A stretch of DNA of 8,391 nt from Armatimonadaceae bacterium (GTDB lineage: Bacteria > Armatimonadota > Armatimonadia > Armatimonadales > Armatimonadaceae): contig JAUJNC010000192.1 in the NCBI GenBank assembly GCA_030446525.1, positions 1 through 8,391 on the forward strand, given 5' to 3'. Below, in pieces: positions 4,473 to 8,391 of the stretch. Position 1 is the first letter of the stretch; every line of letters starts with the position of its first letter. Both the position numbers and the translations under genes were made by a program. A model generated the notes under the pieces. The model was not told the origin of the DNA and made no database searches. It saw only the letters and a program-made list of their open reading frames with translations.

Positions 4473-7295
4473 ATGTCTGTTCGTTCTCTGCTGCGATGGG
4501 TTCCGGTTCTCCTGCTGCTGGTGTTCGGCACCGGCGCATGGGCCCAGACCGTAACCACGGACAAATCCGACTACGCGCCGGGCGAAACGGCGCAGATCAC
4601 CGGCTCCGGCTTCCACGCCAACGAGACGGTCACCCTCGAGGTCGAACACATCGACAGCACCCCCGGAGGCGGCGCCGGCCATGAAGCGTGGACCGTCACC
4701 ACCAACGCGAGCGGCAGCTTCACCTCGAGCTGGTACGTCCACCCAGACGACTCGCTGGGCAGCACCTTCAAGCTGACCGCCGACTGCGCCCACGGCCTCC
4801 ACGCCGAGACGACCTTTACCGACAACTTGAAAATCGACAGCGTTAGTCCAAGCTCAGGCCCCACGTCAGGCGGAACGTTAGTCACCATAAAGGGTGGGGG
4901 ATATGGTACGAGCGGGGAACCTTACAAGGTAACTTTCGGCACGGCGGCTTCGGTTACAGCTACGCGCGTTGATGGCGAAACCCTTACGGCAACTACTCCG
5001 GCACACGCAGCAGCAACTGTCGATGTAAAGGTAAGCGACAAGGACGGAAAAAGTACGGCAACGAAGACAGGTGGCTTTACCTACACCAGCACCAGCACCA
5101 ATGCAGCCCCGGTAGCGAACAACGACAGCTACAGCGTCAACGAGGACAACACCCTCACCGTTCCGGCTGCGGGTGTTGCGGGTGTATTGGCCAATGACAC
5201 TGATGCGGATGGCAATTCGCTTACGGCCATCAAGGTCTCGGGTCCTGCCAACGGCACCCTGACCCTCAACGCCAACGGCTCCTTCACCTACACCCCGGGT
5301 GCCAACTACCGCGGCACGGACAGCTTCACCTACAAGGCCAACGACGGCACCCTCGACAGCAACACGGCCACGGTCACCATCACTGTCAACCCGGTCAACG
5401 ATGCGCCGACGGCGAACGCAGGGGGTCCATACTCGGGCAATGAAGGCAGCCAGATCACCTTCACCGGGTCCGGCTCGGACATGGATGCGGGTGACACGCT
5501 TACCTATAGCTGGAACTTCGGCGATGGCTCGCCTGCAACTGCGTTCAGTTCCAGCCCGAGCGCGGCCCGCGCCTACGCCGATAACGGCACCTACACCGCC
5601 ACGCTAACGGTCAAAGATAGTGCTGGCGCAACAGGCACCAGCAGCGCCACCGTTACCGTCGCCAACGTGACCCCGACGGCTGCCATCAACGGCGCTCCGG
5701 CCAGCAGCCCGGAGGGCACGGCCATCAGTCTGACCAGCACGGTCACTGATCCCGGCACGGCGGACACGCATTCCTACGCCTGGTCGGTGACCAAGAACGG
5801 CAACGCCTTTGCTTCGGGTTCGGGTGCCAGTTACAGCTTCACGCCGGACGACAACGGCACGTATGTGGTCACGCTCACCGTAACCGATGATGATGGTGGC
5901 ACCGGCACCACCACTAAAACCATCGACGTTACCAACGTCGCCCCGACCGTGGTCATCAACGGCGCTCCGGCCAGCAGCCCGGAGGGTAGGGTGATCAACC
6001 TGACCAGCTCGGTCACAGATCCAAGTTCGGCGGACACGGCGGCAGGCTTCGATTATGCCTGGTCGGTGACCAAGAACGGGACGACGTACGCTTCGGGAAC
6101 CACGGCCGGATTCAACTTCTCTCCCGACGACAACGGCACCTACGTGGTGACGCTGAGGGTCACGGACAAAGATCGCGGCGCGGGCACGGACAGCAAGACC
6201 ATCACGGTCACCAACGTGGCGCCGACGGCGACCTTCATGGCTCCGTCTGCGGTGAATGAGGGCAGCAACATCAGCCTGTCGCTGACCAACCCGTCCGACC
6301 CCTCGTCGGCCGACACCACAGCGGGGTTCACGTATGCCTTCGACGGCGGCAGCGGCTATGGCGCGTGGGGTTCCAGCAGCACCGCCACCTTCCCGACGAG
6401 CGATAACGGCAGCCGCACGCTCCAGGGCAAGATCCGTGACAAAGACGGCGGGGTGACCGAGTACACTGCCACGGTAACCGTCGCCAACGTGGCGCCGACC
6501 GTGACAATCACCGGCCCCGCGTCCGGCTATGTGGCAGCCGTCAACACCGCCGTGAACCTCACGGGCACGTTCACGGATCCGGGCACGGCGGATACCCACA
6601 CGACGCCGGGTACCCAGTGGAGCTTCAGCGGCGATGTGTATGGGAATCCCGATCCCGTTCCGGGAACTGTGACGGAAACCAACGGCAGTGGGTCCGTGAG
6701 CGGCAGTAAGTCGTTCACCGCTGCCGGGGTGTACGCGATCAGGCTTACCGTCACCGATGACGACAACGGCAGCGGCAGCACCAATACCATCCGTACCGAT
6801 GGCACCGACCTGCCTGCCTTCGTCGTGATCTATGACCCGAGCGCCGGGTTTGTGACCGGCGGCGGCTGGATCAACTCGCCCGCGGGGGCATACGCCGCCG
6901 ATCCGTACCTGACCGGAAAAGCGTCCTTCGGGTTTGTCTCGCGCTATCAGAGGGGGGCGACCGTGCCCACCGGCAACACGGAGTTCCAGTTCAAGGCTGG
7001 CAACCTGATGTTCAAGAGCGCCTCCTATGAGTGGCTGGTGGTCTCCGGCGCCCGGGCGCAGTTCAAGGGCCAGGGCACGATCAACGGCGCGGGCGGCTAC
7101 CGCTTCATGCTGACCGCCATCGACGGCCAGATCAACGGTGGCGGCGGGTCGGACAAGTTCCGCATCAAGATCTGGGTCATCAATGCGAACGGCTCCGACG
7201 GCCGCACGGTCTACGACAACCAGATGGGGGCCGATGACAACGCCACGCCGAGCACCGTCATCGGGGGCGGCAGCATCGTGATCCACGCGAACTAG
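4473..7295 (+). CDS. Secreted multi-domain protein with IPT/TIG, cadherin-like and PKD-like repeats
   Basis: This is a 940-residue exported protein, probably extracellular or surface-associated. Its ligand is unknown. Residues 1-24 form a signal peptide (hydrophobic [11 protein letters not shown], cleavage after AWA before Gln25). Residues 25-118 are a beta-rich domain ([16 protein letters not shown]). Residues 120-206 are an IPT/TIG domain ([21 protein letters not shown]). Residues 211-311 are a cadherin-like/VCBS-type domain ([25 protein letters not shown]). PKD-like repeats follow at about 311-398 (with WNFGDG), 400-489, 490-582, 583-672 and 673-785. Residues 790-940 form a conserved-looking end domain ([15 protein letters not shown] ... 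[11 protein letters not shown]). No LPXTG, PEP-CTERM or type IX sorting tail is present, so release or non-covalent attachment is likely. No enzyme motif is seen; adhesion or scaffold use is inferred. The frame is intact over its full length. The IPT/TIG segment uses visibly more A/T-ending codons than its neighbours. Confidence 0.9.
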   Translation: MSVRSLLRWVPVLLLLVFGTGAWAQTVTTDKSDYAPGETAQITGSGFHANETVTLEVEHIDSTPGGGAGHEAWTVTTNASGSFTSSWYVHPDDSLGSTFKLTADCAHGLHAETTFTDNLKIDSVSPSSGPTSGGTLVTIKGGGYGTSGEPYKVTFGTAASVTATRVDGETLTATTPAHAAATVDVKVSDKDGKSTATKTGGFTYTSTSTNAAPVANNDSYSVNEDNTLTVPAAGVAGVLANDTDADGNSLTAIKVSGPANGTLTLNANGSFTYTPGANYRGTDSFTYKANDGTLDSNTATVTITVNPVNDAPTANAGGPYSGNEGSQITFTGSGSDMDAGDTLTYSWNFGDGSPATAFSSSPSAARAYADNGTYTATLTVKDSAGATGTSSATVTVANVTPTAAINGAPASSPEGTAISLTSTVTDPGTADTHSYAWSVTKNGNAFASGSGASYSFTPDDNGTYVVTLTVTDDDGGTGTTTKTIDVTNVAPTVVINGAPASSPEGRVINLTSSVTDPSSADTAAGFDYAWSVTKNGTTYASGTTAGFNFSPDDNGTYVVTLRVTDKDRGAGTDSKTITVTNVAPTATFMAPSAVNEGSNISLSLTNPSDPSSADTTAGFTYAFDGGSGYGAWGSSSTATFPTSDNGSRTLQGKIRDKDGGVTEYTATVTVANVAPTVTITGPASGYVAAVNTAVNLTGTFTDPGTADTHTTPGTQWSFSGDVYGNPDPVPGTVTETNGSGSVSGSKSFTAAGVYAIRLTVTDDDNGSGSTNTIRTDGTDLPAFVVIYDPSAGFVTGGGWINSPAGAYAADPYLTGKASFGFVSRYQRGATVPTGNTEFQFKAGNLMFKSASYEWLVVSGARAQFKGQGTINGAGGYRFMLTAIDGQINGGGGSDKFRIKIWVINANGSDGRTVYDNQMGADDNATPSTVIGGGSIVIHAN
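5684..5716 (+). repeat. 33-bp exact repeat between PKD-like domains, first copy
   Basis: This segment encodes [11 protein letters not shown] at the start of the second PKD-like repeat and is identical at the nucleotide level to 5954-5986. The two lie 270 bp (90 codons) apart, exactly one PKD module. This indicates a recent module duplication or gene conversion. Confidence 0.8.
5954..5986 (+). repeat. 33-bp exact repeat between PKD-like domains, second copy
   Basis: This is the second copy of the 33-bp segment at 5684, at the start of the third PKD-like repeat. Similarity continues in weaker form through the shared YAWSVTKNG and [11 protein letters not shown] motifs. Confidence 0.8.
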
Positions 7296-7314
7296 GGGGC
7301 CTGGCCCGCCCTCA

Positions 7315-7416
7315 GGCCCCGCCCTCACCCCCCGGCCCCCTCTCCCAATTCTGGGAGAGGGGGAGTTTGGGAGAGGGGTGCCTGTGGAACTGCCAACCCC
7401 GGCTTCGCGCAGCCCC
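7315..7416 (+). repeat. Dispersed G/C-rich palindromic repeat, copy B
   Basis: The copy begins 20 nt after the PKD-gene stop. It contains GGCCCCGCCCTCACCCCCCGG and a perfect 12-bp stem (7336-7347 with 7352-7363, loop ATTC). A second TGGGAGAGGGG (7368-7378) could pair with the same left arm instead, so two mutually exclusive hairpins are possible. It ends GCCTGTGGAACTGCCAACCC then CGGCTTCGCGCAGCC, matching copy A. It may also reduce read-through from the PKD gene, although no U-run follows. Confidence 0.8.
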
Positions 7417-7597
7417 AGGCTCTCTTCTCTGCCGACTGGAGCAAAATCCGCAGGTGGCGCGGGCCGCATCCGGAACCGTGCGTTGCTGCTGCCGTAGCCG
7501 GTTGCTGGGTGTAGCCTTCTCTAGCAAGAGCCTGCTGCACGGGACGCTAATACGGCTGGTGGCTCCCTGTCACACGATGGGGTTTGTCCACTCCCTG
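7417..7597. other. Intergenic stretch before the protease pair
   Basis: No gene, RNA gene or further repeat is supported here. The short open frames present overlap the repeat and show no family resemblance or ribosome binding site. The stretch ends at the -10 box of the following two-gene unit. Confidence 0.4.
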
Positions 7598-7603
7598 TAT
7601 AAT
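7598..7603 (+). promoter_or_regulatory. Consensus -10 box of the two-gene protease unit
   Basis: A perfect TATAAT sits 50 nt before the ATG at 7654. Its spacing to the hairpin and Shine-Dalgarno is sensible, but no good -35 lies 16-18 bp upstream (the hexamer there is CGATGG). Either an activator is needed or the -35 is tolerated as weak. Confidence 0.5.
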
Positions 7604-7637
7604 GGCAGTGAGGCGCGACGCGGTGCGCCCCACTGCC
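7604..7637 (+). promoter_or_regulatory. Palindromic operator or leader hairpin between the -10 box and the ribosome binding site
   Basis: GGCAGTGAGGCGC (7604-7616) pairs with GCGCCCCACTGCC (7625-7637) at 12 of 13 positions, with an A/C mismatch at the eighth and an 8-nt loop. The left arm abuts the -10 box and would cover the transcription start. The right arm ends 3 nt before the AGGAGGG. It could therefore act as a repressor operator on DNA or as a hairpin at the mRNA 5' end affecting translation or stability. Confidence 0.5.
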
Positions 7638-7640
7638 ACA

Positions 7641-7647
7641 AGGAGGG
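7641..7647 (+). promoter_or_regulatory. Strong Shine-Dalgarno of the two-gene unit
   Basis: AGGAGGG is 6 nt upstream of the ATG at 7654, the best ribosome binding site in the window, and it fixes that start. Confidence 0.75.
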
Positions 7648-7653
7648 AAGATC

Positions 7654-7926
7654 ATGACCGTACGCCAGCCCCGCTACAGCAAAGAGGAGTTCGCCCGACG
7701 CGGCGAGGAGATTTACAACCGGGACATCCGCCCGCAGGTTGAGGCGGAGAATAAAGGCAAGATCGTCGCCATTGACATCGAGACGGGAGCGTATGAGATG
7801 GCGGAGGACACCGTCACCGCTTCGGAACGCCTCTTCCAGCGTATCCCCGACGCGCAAATCTGGTTTGTCCGCATCGGACACCGCGCCGTTCACCGCATCG
7901 GCCTGCGCTCTTTGTCGGAGGCGTGA
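7654..7926 (+). CDS. Small conserved hypothetical protein paired with an aspartic protease
   Basis: This is a 90-residue soluble protein with no signal peptide or membrane helix. Its function is unknown. The N-terminal third is charged and predicted helical (YSKEEFARRGEEIYNRDIRP, then QVEAENKGK). A compact alpha/beta part follows: IVAIDIETGAYEMAED, a helix TASERLFQRIP, and the strand AQIWFVRIGHRAVHRIG. From memory, similar small proteins are found directly upstream of clan AA aspartic proteases in several phyla, usually unnamed. The TGA stop overlaps the ATG of the protease by one base, so translation is probably coupled and the two likely act together. The size, the tight coupling and the palindrome upstream resemble the layout of a toxin-antitoxin or adaptor-protease module. 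No recognised antitoxin DNA-binding fold was seen, so that reading is only an inference. Confidence 0.8.
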   Translation: MTVRQPRYSKEEFARRGEEIYNRDIRPQVEAENKGKIVAIDIETGAYEMAEDTVTASERLFQRIPDAQIWFVRIGHRAVHRIGLRSLSEA

Positions 7927-8303
7927 TGATCACCGGGGTTGTCAACGCCGACCGTGAAGCCGTGATTCGCCTGCGTGTCTATGGAGCCAACGGGCAAGAG
8001 CAGGAGTTTGAAGCGGTGATAGATACGGGCTTTACTGGTTCCCTCACGCTGCCTTCCGCGACGATAGTGGCACTGAGCTTTGCCTTTGCAGGGCGCCAGC
8101 AGGTGATACTTGGCGACGGCGGCGTCGAACTCGTCGAGGTTTACACCGGAACCGTGGAGTGGGACGGTCAGCGGCGCCTCATCGAGATAGACGCCGCCGA
8201 CACCGACCCGCTCGTCGGAATGTCGCTGATATACGGCTACGAGCTGAACGTCCAAGCCGTAGACGGCGGTATGGTGACACTCAAGCGCCTTGCTGCCCCG
8301 TAG
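7926..8303 (+). CDS. Clan AA (retropepsin-like) aspartic protease
   Basis: This is a 125-residue protein of the small, single-lobed aspartic protease family, which should work as a homodimer with one catalytic Asp from each chain. The catalytic motif is DTGFTGSLTLP with Asp33. The N terminus MITGVVNADREAVIRLRVYG and the C-terminal VGMSLIYGYEL (replacing the hydrophobic-hydrophobic-Gly psi-loop motif) are typical of bacterial clan AA proteins. It has no signal peptide or transmembrane segment and is therefore cytosolic, unlike secreted retropepsin-like proteins. The start is the ATG overlapping the upstream TGA (TGATG); a GTG three bases earlier is also possible and would add one residue. The substrate is unknown. 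The upstream partner protein is the obvious candidate as substrate, adaptor or regulator. Confidence 0.85.
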   Translation: MITGVVNADREAVIRLRVYGANGQEQEFEAVIDTGFTGSLTLPSATIVALSFAFAGRQQVILGDGGVELVEVYTGTVEWDGQRRLIEIDAADTDPLVGMSLIYGYELNVQAVDGGMVTLKRLAAP

Positions 8304-8323
8304 TCTTTGGCCGGGGAACTTTA

Positions 8324-8391
8324 CCTCGGCCCCTGTCCCGCCCTCACCCCCTGCCCCTTCCCCAACTCGGTGGGGCCCTTTCCCACCTCGG
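8324..8391 (+). repeat. Dispersed G/C-rich palindromic repeat, copy C (cut by the window end)
   Basis: The copy begins CCTCGGCCCCTGTCCCGCCC and continues TCACCCCCTGCCCCTTCCCC, AACTCGGTGGGGCCC and TTTCCCACCTCGG. It matches the first half of copy A-left position by position with few changes. It starts 20 nt after the protease stop, the same distance as copy B from the PKD-gene stop. Confidence 0.8.

Noticed and set aside
3861..4802. 313-codon minus-strand open frame across the repeat and the start of the PKD gene
   Set aside because: Most of it is translated repeat element and antisense signal-peptide region. Only the short hydrophobic part is noteworthy and it is listed separately.
7336..7363. 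Intrinsic terminator of the PKD gene
   Set aside because: The hairpin is strong but is followed by G-rich sequence and no T-run, and the same hairpin occurs in another copy that does not follow a gene. It is treated as part of the dispersed repeat.
5604..7469. Very long open frame (621 codons) on the minus strand opposite the PKD gene
   Set aside because: Its arginine/glycine/valine-rich composition is a by-product of G/C-ending codons on the coding strand. It has no recognisable motif and runs into the repeat.
7367..7657. Small open frames between the PKD gene and the protease pair
   Set aside because: They overlap repeat copy B and the promoter and hairpin region, lack ribosome binding sites, and resemble no known family.

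Overview
The window is a high-GC bacterial segment with two halves of very different character. The organism cannot be named from it. The mix of a Hanks-type kinase, a hybrid histidine kinase, a secreted multi-PKD protein, a small retropepsin-like protease pair and dispersed G/C-rich palindromes suits Armatimonadota, Planctomycetota or Chloroflexota, with Armatimonadota a weak first guess (inference only).

Left half, all on the minus strand and read from about 3.7 kb down to 1: a transmembrane Ser/Thr protein kinase (3714-2595), a NarL/LuxR-type response regulator (2421-1748), and a hybrid histidine kinase (1696 to beyond position 1) with HisKA, HATPase and two receiver domains, the second cut by the window edge. 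Protein similarity is clear throughout, but from about 520 to 3070 the reading frame breaks many times by single bases, mostly one base missing next to a short G/C run. The flanking stretches 1-520 and 3070-3714 read cleanly. This looks more like a low-quality sequence interval than three genes decaying independently, although a local tandem duplication inside the regulator's DNA-binding domain could be a real lesion.

Middle: a 0.75 kb divergent intergenic region (3715-4472). It holds a weak promoter for the kinase, a composite palindromic repeat with 20-bp perfect inverted ends, a plausible promoter for the rightward gene, three 12-bp-phased direct repeats, and a leader of three strong hairpins. 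It leads into an intact 940-residue secreted protein (4473-7295) built from a signal peptide, an N-terminal beta domain, an IPT/TIG domain, a cadherin-like/VCBS-type domain, about five PKD-like repeats and a conserved C-terminal domain.

Right: a second copy of the palindromic repeat follows the PKD gene. Then comes a compact, translationally coupled two-gene unit: a 90-residue protein of unknown function and a 125-residue clan AA (retropepsin-like) aspartic protease. It has a consensus -10 box, a 13-nt-arm hairpin directly after that box, and a strong Shine-Dalgarno. A third copy of the repeat begins at 8324 and runs off the window. The repeats occupy the gaps on both sides of the PKD gene and of the protease pair.

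The left cluster could form one signalling unit (Ser/Thr kinase plus two-component pair). Nothing in the sequence links it functionally to the secreted protein or the protease pair. The most promising leads are the protease pair with its palindromic leader, the structured leader of the PKD gene, and the repeat family.
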